The notes: a model not told the origin generated them from the letters alone. A stretch of 27,696 nucleotides of DNA from UKL13-2 sp038236905 (GCA_038236905.1 JBBRZG010000039.1:1-27696), one strand, 5' to 3'; counted from the stretch's first letter, positions 1 through 7,329 are shown. Numbers and translations are program-made.

Positions 1-196
1 GAATCCGCCATCACAGCCGGGTGCACTCAAACTTGCCGCTATTTTTATGGGCGTTGGTGTCGTGCTGTTTAGCGGCAGTCTGTATGCAATCGCCACCACG
101 GGCATGAGCGCATTGGGTTTGATCACCCCGCTCGGTGGCTTATGCTTTATTGCTGCATGGGCGCTGGTGGCGTGGCAGATGTTGCGGCGCGATTAA
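1..196 (+). CDS. DUF423 family small membrane protein (C-terminal part)
   Basis: This is the 3' end of a gene cut by the window edge; the frame is read from base 2 and ends at TAA 194-196, leaving about 64 residues. The visible part has two hydrophobic segments around the motifs LFSGSLYA and ITPLGGLCFIAAW, then a short basic tail (MLRRD). LFSGSLY followed by a TPLGG segment is characteristic of the DUF423/YgdD inner-membrane family, normally about 120-130 residues with four membrane helices, so roughly the second half is seen. The biochemical role of the family is not established. The gene converges on the MOSC gene, with only 20 bases between the two stop codons. Confidence 0.8.
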   Translation, partial: NPPSQPGALKLAAIFMGVGVVLFSGSLYAIATTGMSALGLITPLGGLCFIAAWALVAWQMLRRD

Positions 197-216
197 CTGC
201 AGCCCTAACCTAGCAG

Positions 217-1026
217 CTAACGTTGCACTAATGCATCGCCAACGTGGATGGTACCCAACTTCGTGTTCAGCAAATTCATGCCGAAGCGCACGCCTTTCGT
301 AGAATTGCGAAACGTAGCCAGCGTGCGCAATGGCTCTGGCCCCAAAACTTCGGCCGTGGCTTGATCGGTGGTCGTAACCTGGCAGCGTGTGCACGGCTTT
401 ACGCCGCGAAATGTCGCCTCTCCAATCGTAAAATCGAGCCACGTATCTTCCGCAAATGCGGCGCAACCTTTCACGACAATATTTGCGCGAAATCGATCCA
501 TGGTTACCGGCGCAGCACCTGCTTGTTGAATGCGTTTATTCAGTTCAGCCAACGATTCCTCCGACGCAATTAACACTGGGTAGCCGTCCGCAAAACTCAC
601 CACCTCGCCATTTTTTGCAAAGTCCAGGCTCACCCGCCGCTCACTGGTGTCGGGCATGTAGACCAGTCGCGCGTCCACGCCCAAATAGTCTGACAGCCAC
701 CTATCGGCCTCCGCTGAAACGGTATGAGCATGAACGCGGCTGGACCATACTTTTACGGTGCGGGTGGGCAGCATGCGTGGCTGCAGCGGCACAGCAACTG
801 AGTCTTCAAACGGTGAAAAAAGAATCAAATTGCTGCCGTCCAGTGCAGTACGAATTGTCGCCATTTGCGGGTGTTCGCGCTGTGTCAAAAAGTCGTGGCG
901 CTCATCCACCAACATGAAGCGGCGGTCGTTATGCAACCCGCGCGAAGTGGATTCACATGCGCTCAATGAAACGCCGCCCAAAGATTTAACGGGATAAATA
1001 TTGATTTCGGTAACGGTAATCGTCAT
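217..1026 (-). CDS. MOSC domain protein, mARC/YcbX-like, without ferredoxin domain
   Basis: A 269-residue protein with an N-terminal MOSC_N beta-barrel domain (about 1-120, starting TEINIYPVKSLGG) and a C-terminal MOSC domain (about 125-269). Family knowledge: these proteins bind sulfurated molybdenum cofactor and in mARC/YcbX reduce N-hydroxylated compounds. Visible markers are MDRFRANIVV (176-185) and KPCTRCQVTTTD (210-221), where Cys215 aligns with the molybdenum-ligand cysteine of mARC. E. coli YcbX carries an extra C-terminal 2Fe-2S ferredoxin domain; it is absent here, so electrons must come from a separate partner. The ATG at 1024-1026 was chosen because the protein homology begins there; an in-frame TTG at 1077 would add 17 residues that look non-native. 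No strong ribosome binding site is visible. The substrate is unknown. Confidence 0.85.
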   Translation of the reverse strand: MTITVTEINIYPVKSLGGVSLSACESTSRGLHNDRRFMLVDERHDFLTQREHPQMATIRTALDGSNLILFSPFEDSVAVPLQPRMLPTRTVKVWSSRVHAHTVSAEADRWLSDYLGVDARLVYMPDTSERRVSLDFAKNGEVVSFADGYPVLIASEESLAELNKRIQQAGAAPVTMDRFRANIVVKGCAAFAEDTWLDFTIGEATFRGVKPCTRCQVTTTDQATAEVLGPEPLRTLATFRNSTKGVRFGMNLLNTKLGTIHVGDALVQR

Positions 1027-1269
1027 ATTCTGCGTGCCGGTCGAAGTAGTGGATGAATGCGATCGGTGAATGATCAAATATTTACGATGTTGCCTGTGTG
1101 CGGTCAGTCACAATGAGAACCGGTTTTCCGTGATAACGTATACCCAAATCTGGGAATACATTTTTCACCGGCGCTTGATGTGGTGATGAAATGTAGTGAT
1201 GAAATAGCATAGCGCAAGTTGTATTTTTGTTTCTTAACGTAGTTGAGACTCGCTGAAGGAGAGCCCTAC

Positions 1270-2391
1270 ATGGTTGATCTTTGGAAAAAGCTGACTGGTG
1301 AATTAATTGACATCATCCAATGGCTGGATGATTCGAGCAATACCCTCGTGTACCGATTTGAGCGGATGAACAACGAGATCAAATATGGTGCCAAGCTGAC
1401 CGTGCGTGAGGGACAGATGGCGGTCTTTATCAACGAGGGCCAACTAGCCGACGTGTTCAAGCCCGGTATGCACACCCTTACCACCCAAAATATGCCGGTG
1501 CTGTCCACGCTCAAAGGCTGGAAATATGGTTTTGAATCTCCGTTCAAAGCCGAAGTTTACTTCGTCAACACACGTAAATTTACCGACTTGAAATGGGGCA
1601 CGCCCGGTCCCGCCACGATGCGCGACAGCGAGTTCGGCATTGTCCGTGCGACTGCGTTTGGTATTTACGCCATCCGCATCAGTGACCCCGGCATTTTCAT
1701 CAAGGATATTTCCGGCACTGAAGGCCGTTTCACCACCGATTCGATTCAGGAAAATCTGCGCGGCAAAATCGGCTTGCGCATTAAGGAAGTAATGCCCGAG
1801 CTGGGCTTGAGCATTATCGATATGGAAGCCAAAGTCAGCGTGCTCGGTCAAATGTTGCGCGATCGCATCCAGCCGGATTTCGCCGCTATGGGTCTCGAGT
1901 TGGTTGAAGTGCAGGTGCAAGATATCGGCCTGCCGGAAGAGGTCGAAAAAGCCATTGATAAGCGTGGTGCAATTGCGGCAGTGGGGAATTTGCAGGCCTA
2001 CACGCAATACGAAACTGCCAGCTCGATTCACGATGCCGCCACCACACCGAATAGTGCTGCGGGCGCGGGTATGGGCCTGGGCGCAGGCTTTGCAATGGGT
2101 GGCAATATGGTGGGACAGATGAGCGGCGCAATGAATGCGACCAACGCTGGCGGGTCTGCTAGTAGCGCGCCGCCGCCGTTGCCGGTGCAAGCAGCTTTCC
2201 ATGTCGCTGTAAACGGCGCGCAGACAGGACCGTTCGATATGGGCACGCTGCAAGGGCAAGCTGGCTCGGGCGTACTCAAACGCGAGTCGCTGGTTTGGAA
2301 GGCGGGCATGGCGCAATGGGCAAAGGCTGGGGATGTTCCAGAGCTGGGCGCCCTGTTTGCGGGCGTTCCGCCGCCGTTACCCCCGGCTTAG
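1270..2391 (+). CDS. SPFH/stomatin-like protein (YdjI type) with C-terminal GYF_2 domain
   Basis: A 373-residue protein. Residues about 1-245 form an SPFH (stomatin/prohibitin) domain of the YdjI type, marked by IQWLDDSSNTLVYRFER near the N-terminus, the GAKLTVREGQMAVFINEGQ stretch, STLKGWKYGF and the NTRKFTDLKWGT segment. A Gly/Ala/Met-rich low-complexity linker (about 250-305) leads to a GYF_2 domain (about 308-365: GAQTGPFDMGTL and a VWKAGMAQWAKAGDVPEL end), then a proline-rich tail. There is no transmembrane helix, so membrane association would be through the SPFH domain. Start: ATG 1270 has GGAG at 1258-1261 with good spacing; an in-frame TTG at 1243 lacks this. The next gene, 128 bases downstream on the same strand, encodes a zinc-ribbon membrane protein, the same pairing as YdjI and YdjG in Bacillus. 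A membrane-stress or scaffold role is inferred from that analogy. Confidence 0.85.
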   Translation: MVDLWKKLTGELIDIIQWLDDSSNTLVYRFERMNNEIKYGAKLTVREGQMAVFINEGQLADVFKPGMHTLTTQNMPVLSTLKGWKYGFESPFKAEVYFVNTRKFTDLKWGTPGPATMRDSEFGIVRATAFGIYAIRISDPGIFIKDISGTEGRFTTDSIQENLRGKIGLRIKEVMPELGLSIIDMEAKVSVLGQMLRDRIQPDFAAMGLELVEVQVQDIGLPEEVEKAIDKRGAIAAVGNLQAYTQYETASSIHDAATTPNSAAGAGMGLGAGFAMGGNMVGQMSGAMNATNAGGSASSAPPPLPVQAAFHVAVNGAQTGPFDMGTLQGQAGSGVLKRESLVWKAGMAQWAKAGDVPELGALFAGVPPPLPPA

Positions 2392-2406
2392 TTTTTAAAT
2401 GTGTAT

Positions 2407-2442
2407 CGCCCGAGAGCCAAGCTGGACGCGGCTCTTGAGGCG
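2407..2442 (+). other. Imperfect hairpin between the SPFH and zinc-ribbon genes
   Basis: CGCC-CGAGAGCC at 2407-2418 pairs with GGCTCTTG-A-GGCG at 2430-2442 (one G-T pair, one bulged A, loop of 11). No T-tract follows, so it is not a classic intrinsic terminator. It could be an mRNA processing or stability element that sets the ratio of the two genes. The function is inferred only. Confidence 0.35.
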
Positions 2443-2519
2443 TCATATCTGGTGATGGCCGTGAATAGGCGAACTTCAGATGCCCCACTTTAAATTGTAA
2501 GCCTAGAGCAGGCCGGCAC

Positions 2520-3764
2520 ATGGAAAATCCTAACGCATCCCAAACCACTTTGGACCAAATGACCGCCAAAGTGCGTGCGTTTCCGTGCGCTTTTTGCGGC
2601 GCCAAATTTTCGTTCGCGCCTGGCACCAAATCGCTCGCGTGTACCTACTGCGGCGCGGTGAATGCGATTTCGGATACCGATGATTCCGTCGAGGAATTGG
2701 ATCTGGAATCGTGGTTGGACAAACTGGTGTCGGAACATGAAACGCATGCGCAGGAACAAGTTAAATGCAGCAATTGCAACGCCGAACAAACCTTGCCGGC
2801 CAACCTGTTCGCGACTGCGTGCACTTTTTGCGGCACGCCGATTACGTCCAAAAGCTATGCACAGCGATTGATCAAACCAAAGTCGCTGGTACCGTTCAAA
2901 GTCACCAAGCTGCAAGCTCAGGATAAATGGCGCGCGTGGATTAAAGGCATGTGGTTGGCACCATCTGCGCTCAAACAATTTGCGCAAAGCGATGGCGGCA
3001 TCAAAGGCATGTATATCCCCTATTGGACGTTTGACGCCAACACTTATTCGCGCTACAGCGGCGCACGTGGCGACGATTATTCCGAGAGCTATCAGACGAC
3101 TAACTCAAACGGCGAGCGCGTTACCGAAACGCGCACCCAGACGCGCTGGACGAATGTTTCCGGAACGGTTTCGTTTTTTCATGATGACGTATTGGTGCCG
3201 GCAAGTTCGACCTATAGCGTGACCAGTGCAAAAGCGGGGACACCGCTGGCGGCAAAAATGCAGCAAGCCGCGCAGGCTCGCCAAGTGTTTTCGCAAGTTT
3301 CGGGCGGCTTGGGTTCCGCGGTCGGCTCAACACTCATGGGTGCATTCTCAAACGAAATGCGCACTTGGAACACCAAAGAACTGGTGCCCTATCAGGAGGA
3401 ATACATTACCGGGTTTCAGGCCGAAGCCTATCAGGTGAGTTTGAAAGAAGGCTTCGCCCAAGGCCGTCAAATTATCGACGCCAAAGTCCATTCATTGGTC
3501 GAGCAAGATATCGGCGGCGACCGTCAACGCATCACCGGCCTCAACACCGATTACACCCACCTCACGTTCAAACACATCCTGCTGCCGGTATGGATGTCGG
3601 CCTATATTTTCAAAGGCAAAACCTATCGCTTTATGGTCAACGGCCAGACCGGCGAAGTGCAGGGCGAATCACCAAAATCGGGCTGGAAGATATTCTTTTT
3701 GGTGATGGGGCTTTTGATTTTATTGTTTATATTCTTGACGGTGTTTGGTGGAAAGCATCGGTAG
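2520..3764 (+). CDS. Double zinc-ribbon protein with C-terminal membrane anchor (YdjG-like)
   Basis: A 414-residue protein. Two CxxC...CxxC zinc ribbons are visible: Cys23/26/41/44 (CAFCG and CTYCG) and Cys83/86/101/104 (CSNC and CTFCG), separated by an acidic segment. A long middle region (about 115-385) carries aromatic-rich motifs such as GGIKGMYIPYWTFDA and HLTFKHILLPVWMSAY. Residues about 390-409 form one strongly hydrophobic helix followed by GGKHR. There is no signal peptide, so the zinc ribbons are probably cytoplasmic with a C-terminal anchor. Such proteins are often mis-annotated as helicase or replisome-related because of the zinc ribbon; nothing here supports that. Family knowledge: the pairing with an SPFH protein resembles the Bacillus ydjG-ydjI arrangement, linked there to membrane stress and PspA. 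The same function here is inference. Start ATG 2520 is preceded by a weak GAGCAGG. Confidence 0.75.
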   Translation: MENPNASQTTLDQMTAKVRAFPCAFCGAKFSFAPGTKSLACTYCGAVNAISDTDDSVEELDLESWLDKLVSEHETHAQEQVKCSNCNAEQTLPANLFATACTFCGTPITSKSYAQRLIKPKSLVPFKVTKLQAQDKWRAWIKGMWLAPSALKQFAQSDGGIKGMYIPYWTFDANTYSRYSGARGDDYSESYQTTNSNGERVTETRTQTRWTNVSGTVSFFHDDVLVPASSTYSVTSAKAGTPLAAKMQQAAQARQVFSQVSGGLGSAVGSTLMGAFSNEMRTWNTKELVPYQEEYITGFQAEAYQVSLKEGFAQGRQIIDAKVHSLVEQDIGGDRQRITGLNTDYTHLTFKHILLPVWMSAYIFKGKTYRFMVNGQTGEVQGESPKSGWKIFFLVMGLLILLFIFLTVFGGKHR

Positions 3765-3791
3765 ATGGTTGTCTGGCGTCGCTTTCATGCC

Positions 3792-3815
3792 CTGCCTACG
3801 TTCAGACAGTTTTTT
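3792..3815 (+). terminator. Possible weak intrinsic terminator after the zinc-ribbon gene
   Basis: CTGCCT (3792-3797) pairs with AGACAG (3804-3809) with one C-A mismatch and a six-base loop, directly followed by six T residues (3810-3815). It lies 27 bases after the stop codon at 3764, in the gap between two convergent genes. The stem is short, so confidence is limited. Confidence 0.35.
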
Positions 3816-3889
3816 AAGCGCTTAATTTGAGTGAGCGTCGTTTTCATTGACGTTCCCGCAATCGCATTCTGTTCGAACCGGTATGTTCT

Positions 3890-4522
3890 TTAGGCCCGTT
3901 TAAATACTGCTAAAGCCCCACCCGCCGCAATAAATAACGATCCCAATCCGCGATTCGTCAAGCGAATATGCGATGGATCTTTTAGTAGCCGCAACACCTT
4001 CGCCGCGAGGCCGGCATAGCACATCATCACCAGCACATCGATCACCACCATGGTCAAGCCCATGATCGCGTATTGAACGTTGGTCGGCATCGTTGCGTCG
4101 ATAAACTGCGGCAGCACTGCGACTAAAAACACGATGCCTTTTGGATTGGTGAGATTGACGAATAACCCTTGTTTCACCAATCCCCATCGCGACGTGTCTT
4201 CAAATTTTGTTTTCGCGGCGATTTCTTCAAACAGCACGGGTGCTTCGCGAAATTTTTGAATGCCGAGGTAGATGAGATATAACGCGCCTGCATATTTCAT
4301 GATTTCAAATGCGGTGGTCGATGTCATCAGCAGCGCACCCAGGCCGAGCCAAATCAGCAACACGTTGACGATGATCGCGAGCTGCAAGCCGACCAAATTC
4401 CACATGCCGACGGCGAAGCCGTATTTCATGCTGGCGGACATGGAAGATAACGCGCCGGGGCCGGGTGAGACGCAGATGAGTGTGACCGCGATTAAATAAG
4501 TAAGCCAAGTGGTGAGCGTCAT
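3890..4522 (-). CDS. LysE/RhtB family amino-acid exporter
   Basis: A 210-residue integral membrane protein, the usual size of the LysE/RhtB/ArgO superfamily, with about six hydrophobic segments. Diagnostic motifs are CVSPGPGALSSMSASMKYG near residues 17-34, YAGALYLIYLGIQKFR in the middle and NLTNPKGIVFLVAVLPQFID in the second half. Family knowledge: these proteins export amino acids or related small molecules by exchange with the proton-motive force; the substrate cannot be read from the sequence. Start ATG at 4520-4522. It lies 102 bases downstream of the SDR gene on the same strand, a gap that holds one copy of a 26-base repeated element (4557-4582), so co-transcription with the SDR gene is possible but not clear. 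Confidence 0.9.
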   Translation of the reverse strand: MTLTTWLTYLIAVTLICVSPGPGALSSMSASMKYGFAVGMWNLVGLQLAIIVNVLLIWLGLGALLMTSTTAFEIMKYAGALYLIYLGIQKFREAPVLFEEIAAKTKFEDTSRWGLVKQGLFVNLTNPKGIVFLVAVLPQFIDATMPTNVQYAIMGLTMVVIDVLVMMCYAGLAAKVLRLLKDPSHIRLTNRGLGSLFIAAGGALAVFKRA

Positions 4523-4556
4523 GTTTATAGCGATTTAAAAAGTAAAGGTCTATTTG

Positions 4557-4582
4557 TGGCGGGCAACTTGGAGCAAAAATGC
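4557..4582 (-). repeat. 26-base intergenic repeat, copy 1
   Basis: This segment matches 6757-6782 at 22 of 26 positions. Both share TGGCGGG, then four differing bases, then an identical 15-base block TTGGAGCAAAAATGC. It lies 43 bases beyond the stop of the SDR gene (minus strand). It is not part of any recognisable gene. Confidence 0.55.
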
Positions 4583-4624
4583 TTGTAAAGGATCGTCAGT
4601 GCTAGTGTTCTAAAAAATGACAAG

Positions 4625-5443
4625 CTACTTTCGCTCCACAAATTTCTGATTCCCCGCAACGGCTTTTTTCGCAATGCCATCAATCACGCCCGGCGCAATC
4701 AATTTAAGCCATTGCCCCAGCTTGCCTTTCAGCGTCATGATTTCTTCGCGTTTGCGATGTTTAATCGCGTTCACAATCAATGCCGTACATTCCGCCACGC
4801 TCATCACACCCGCTTGATCCACCGGATCAATCAACGCTGGTTTGCCGTCTGCGCCTGTTGCGTTCTCGCGAATCCCGGTCGCGACAAATCCGGGGTATAC
4901 CATCGTCACCGTAACGCCGGACTCCTCCAGCTCAATGCGCAGCGAGTCAAAGAATCCGCGCATCGCATGCTTGCTTGCCGCGTAGCCGGTGCGCGTGGGC
5001 ACGCCGACGAGCCCGGTCAGGCTGGCGATGCCAATAATGCGACCGCGCGTGGTTTTTAAATGGGGCAGCGCGTAATGCGTGCAATACACGGCCCCCATGT
5101 AATTGACCTGCATGATGCGTTCCATGATCGACATGTCCTGAATGTCTTCAAACTTCGCCCACATCGTCATGCCGGCATTATTGACCAGCGTATCGATGCG
5201 ACCGAATTCGGCTATCGCAGCATCAATAATTTTTTTGCAGTCTGATTCAATCGCCACATCGGCGCCCACGACAATCACTTTCGCACCGCGCTTTTTAGCG
5301 TTTTCCGCGACCCGGTCAAGCTCGCTGATGCGTCGCGCTGTTAATACCAGCAGCGCGCCTTCATCGGCCAGCTGATAGGCAAGCTCTTCGCCGATGCCGG
5401 TGGATGCGCCGGTGATGACAGTGACGTTATTGTTGAGCGACAT
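4625..5443 (-). CDS. Short-chain dehydrogenase/reductase (SDR) family oxidoreductase
   Basis: A 272-residue classical SDR with a Rossmann fold. Visible motifs: cofactor loop TGASTGIG (11-18), NNAG (88-91), structural Asn114 in MQVNYMG, and the catalytic Ser141 (IASLTG), Tyr154 and Lys158 (YAASK). TARR at about 35-38 after the second strand suggests NADP(H) rather than NAD(H), because basic residues sit where an acidic one selects NAD. The C-terminus (KLGQWLKLIAPGVIDGIAKKAV) resembles SDRs annotated as acting on lipid-like substrates, but the substrate is unknown. The start ATG is 14 bases after the polymerase stop codon on the same strand, so the two genes are probably co-transcribed and this SDR may be induced with the SOS response (inference). 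Confidence 0.9.
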   Translation of the reverse strand: MSLNNNVTVITGASTGIGEELAYQLADEGALLVLTARRISELDRVAENAKKRGAKVIVVGADVAIESDCKKIIDAAIAEFGRIDTLVNNAGMTMWAKFEDIQDMSIMERIMQVNYMGAVYCTHYALPHLKTTRGRIIGIASLTGLVGVPTRTGYAASKHAMRGFFDSLRIELEESGVTVTMVYPGFVATGIRENATGADGKPALIDPVDQAGVMSVAECTALIVNAIKHRKREEIMTLKGKLGQWLKLIAPGVIDGIAKKAVAGNQKFVERK

Positions 5444-5457
5444 TGTTATTTTCCCGC

Positions 5458-6678
5458 CTATTTCTCGGTGTTTACATCAGGAATATGGTTAAACGCAATC
5501 GCTATTTTGCCGTGGTCAATGGCGCGATGCGCGCCCCCAAAATACGCGGCGTGTTTTCCATACTTTGTGTTTAACGTATCTAGGGTTGCGTTTAATTTTT
5601 TACGTTCATCGTCAGCGACAAATAATCGCTGCGATTGTCGGTCTTCGGGCGTGAGATCAAGCAACGTTAAGCCAACTTGCAGCGGTGTGGCGTTGCGCTT
5701 CGGTTTATAGCCCGCCCACATCGATTCCAGCGCGTGCAACAAATCCAGTGTGTCCTGCGTATCCAGCAGCCGCGTCTCGCGCTCCCAGGATGGCGCATTG
5801 ATAAATTTAACTTTTACCTGCATCCGCGCCGCATAGTGTTGCGCCTTGCGCAATCGCATCGCGGCTTTTTGGGTGAGGCGATGCAGCACCGCAGAGGCAT
5901 CGGCGGTATTGCGCAGTTCGGGGGCCAGCACATGCGAATGGCCGATTGAGCCCATGTCGTTCTGGATTTCTTCAACCTCCTGTCCGCGCAGTTTTGCGTA
6001 AAACCGTTCGCCGCCCACGCCGCCCCAGACGGTGCGCAGTTGCGTCGAGGTTTGTCGATACAAATCCGCTATCGTCATGATGCGATGCTCGTTTAGTCTC
6101 GCTTCCATATTGCGACCAATACCGTTTAGGGCGCGCAACGGTAAATGCAAAATCTTTTCAGGCACATCGTGCTCCTCCAGCACCACCAGCCCGTCCGGCT
6201 TCTGCATGTTCGAGGCCAGCTTGGCTAAAAAGGTATTGGGGGCAAGACCAATTGAGACCTTCAAATATTCGCCGACTTTTTCAGCAAGATTTTTCTTGAT
6301 GTCGCCCGCCAGCTCGCGCGCACGCTCTACCGTTTTATAACCCGCCGGTAAATCGCACACCATTTCATCAATCGACAAAACTTTTCGCACTGGTGCGATT
6401 TCGTCCACCGCAGCGACGGCTTTGTGATGAAAGTCGATATACAGCTCGTGGCGTGCGACCACCAGCTGGATATCGGGAATCGCTTTTTTGGCCTCGCCCA
6501 CGTTGGTCAGGGTTTTCACGCCAAACGCTTTGGCTTCGTAGCTTGCGGCGATCAGGCAGGTCGAATCCGCCAACATCGGCACCACGCCCACCGGCTTGCC
6601 GCGCAACTCCGGGCGCGCCTGCTGCTCACAAGATGCGAAGTAGGAATTGAAATCGACGAGGAGCGAGTTGACCGACAT
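5458..6678 (-). CDS. Y-family translesion DNA polymerase (DinB/UmuC superfamily)
   Basis: A 406-residue protein with the Y-family order: palm/fingers (about 5-160), helix-hairpin-helix thumb (about 170-235, RALNGIGRNMEARL) and little-finger domain (about 240-350). The N-terminal motif VDFNSYFASCEQ supplies metal ligand Asp9, with an Asn at the third position as in UmuC rather than the Asp of Pol IV; the aromatic pair Tyr13-Phe14 holds the steric gate. Asp104-Glu105 in LSIDEM complete the catalytic acids, and SYEAKAFGVKT matches the fingers motif. The C-terminus (IAFNHIPDVNTEK) lacks an obvious clamp-binding peptide like the QLVLGL of E. coli Pol IV. Family role: synthesis past damaged DNA with low fidelity. 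A perfect LexA box lies about 40 bases upstream, so SOS induction is likely. A specific name (dinB or umuC) is not assigned because features are mixed. Confidence 0.9.
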   Translation of the reverse strand: MSVNSLLVDFNSYFASCEQQARPELRGKPVGVVPMLADSTCLIAASYEAKAFGVKTLTNVGEAKKAIPDIQLVVARHELYIDFHHKAVAAVDEIAPVRKVLSIDEMVCDLPAGYKTVERARELAGDIKKNLAEKVGEYLKVSIGLAPNTFLAKLASNMQKPDGLVVLEEHDVPEKILHLPLRALNGIGRNMEARLNEHRIMTIADLYRQTSTQLRTVWGGVGGERFYAKLRGQEVEEIQNDMGSIGHSHVLAPELRNTADASAVLHRLTQKAAMRLRKAQHYAARMQVKVKFINAPSWERETRLLDTQDTLDLLHALESMWAGYKPKRNATPLQVGLTLLDLTPEDRQSQRLFVADDERKKLNATLDTLNTKYGKHAAYFGGAHRAIDHGKIAIAFNHIPDVNTEK

Positions 6679-6709
6679 GAACTCAGTTTACGCTGATGAA
6701 GTTTCGATG

Positions 6710-6715
6710 ATTCTA
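6710..6715 (-). promoter_or_regulatory. Probable -10 element of the polymerase-SDR operon
   Basis: Read on the minus strand, TAGAAT (5 of 6 to the sigma-70 -10 consensus) lies 31 bases ahead of the polymerase start. A weak -35 candidate TTAAAC lies 18 bases further upstream, which would put the LexA box between the two elements, the usual position for repression. Confidence 0.45.
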
Positions 6716-6717
6716 AC

Positions 6718-6735
6718 ACTGTATCTGCATACAGT
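6718..6735. promoter_or_regulatory. LexA (SOS) box upstream of the Y-family polymerase
   Basis: ACTGTATCTGCATACAGT contains CTGT (6719-6722), eight bases and ACAG (6731-6734): the full CTGT-N8-ACAG LexA consensus of Beta- and Gammaproteobacteria, with symmetric arms extended to ACTGTAT/ATACAGT. It sits about 40 bases upstream of the polymerase start codon and overlaps the likely promoter. Repression by LexA and release after DNA damage is the expected consequence. Confidence 0.85.
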
Positions 6736-6756
6736 TTAATTTTGAAAGCCTAGGAC

Positions 6757-6782
6757 TGGCGGGGTTTTTGGAGCAAAAATGC
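6757..6782 (-). repeat. 26-base intergenic repeat, copy 2
   Basis: Second copy of the element at 4557-4582 (22 of 26 identical). It lies 25 bases beyond the msrC stop codon (minus strand). Here it also falls inside an inverted repeat, GGCGGG 6758-6763 and CCCGCC 6792-6797, which may act in 3'-end formation of the msrC transcript. Confidence 0.55.
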
Positions 6783-6807
6783 CCACCGAAGCCCGCCGAG
6801 TGACGGT

Positions 6808-7329
6808 CTAGGGCTGTGGAAAACTAACAGGCGAAAAATCAGTGTTGGCGATGAAATTTGCCGCCATTGCTTCTAATCCCACACGATCTTCATCATCAAA
6901 CCGCGCGAGGTTGGGGCTGTCAATATCTAGAACGCCGACCACGATCTCATTGATGATCAGCGGGATAACAATTTCAGAATTTGACGCGGAATCGCAGGCA
7001 ATATGGCCGGGGAATTCATGCACATTCGGCACCACAAACGTTTTGCGATGAAACGCCGCATTGCCGCACACACCGCGCGGGCTGGGCTGCACGGGAATCC
7101 GCACACACGCGGGCTTACCCTGAAATGGGCCCAATACTAAATCACCGCCGCGTACAAAATAGAAGCCCGCCCAATTTAAATTGTCGAGCATCAGATAAAC
7201 GAGCGATGAAAAGTTCGCTGCATTCGCCATCAAATCGCGCTCTCCCGCCAGCAGTCCGCCAAGCTGTTTGTTAAGGTCCGCATAAAAATCCGTTCTTGTT
7301 GCGGACGCAACGATTTTTGCTTCAAACAT
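6808..7329 (-). CDS. msrC: Free methionine-(R)-sulfoxide reductase (GAF domain)
   Basis: A 173-residue cytoplasmic single-GAF-domain protein of the fRMsr (MsrC/YebR) family. It reduces free L-methionine-(R)-sulfoxide to methionine using a cysteine relay recharged by thioredoxin. Family landmarks: NLNWAGFYFVRGGDLVLGPFQGKPACVRIP, RGVCG, then FPGHIACDSASNSEIVIPL and VGVLDIDSP. The three conserved cysteines are Cys75, Cys88 and Cys112. Odd feature: between CVRIPV and RGVCG the usual single glycine is replaced by QPSP, a three-residue insertion in the loop bearing two of the redox cysteines. Start ATG 7327-7329 has an AGGA nine bases upstream. A 7-bp inverted repeat with a four-base centre lies in its leader (7344-7361). 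Confidence 0.9.
   Translation of the reverse strand: MFEAKIVASATRTDFYADLNKQLGGLLAGERDLMANAANFSSLVYLMLDNLNWAGFYFVRGGDLVLGPFQGKPACVRIPVQPSPRGVCGNAAFHRKTFVVPNVHEFPGHIACDSASNSEIVIPLIINEIVVGVLDIDSPNLARFDDEDRVGLEAMAANFIANTDFSPVSFPQP

Noticed and set aside
1444..2316. 290-codon antisense open frame inside the SPFH gene
   Set aside because: It lies wholly opposite a well-recognised gene, has no ribosome site and its product shows no domain; it is a shadow frame caused by codon bias.
3814..3825. 12-base palindrome TTAAGCGCTTAA
   Set aside because: It is isolated in a convergent gap after a likely terminator and too short to assign.
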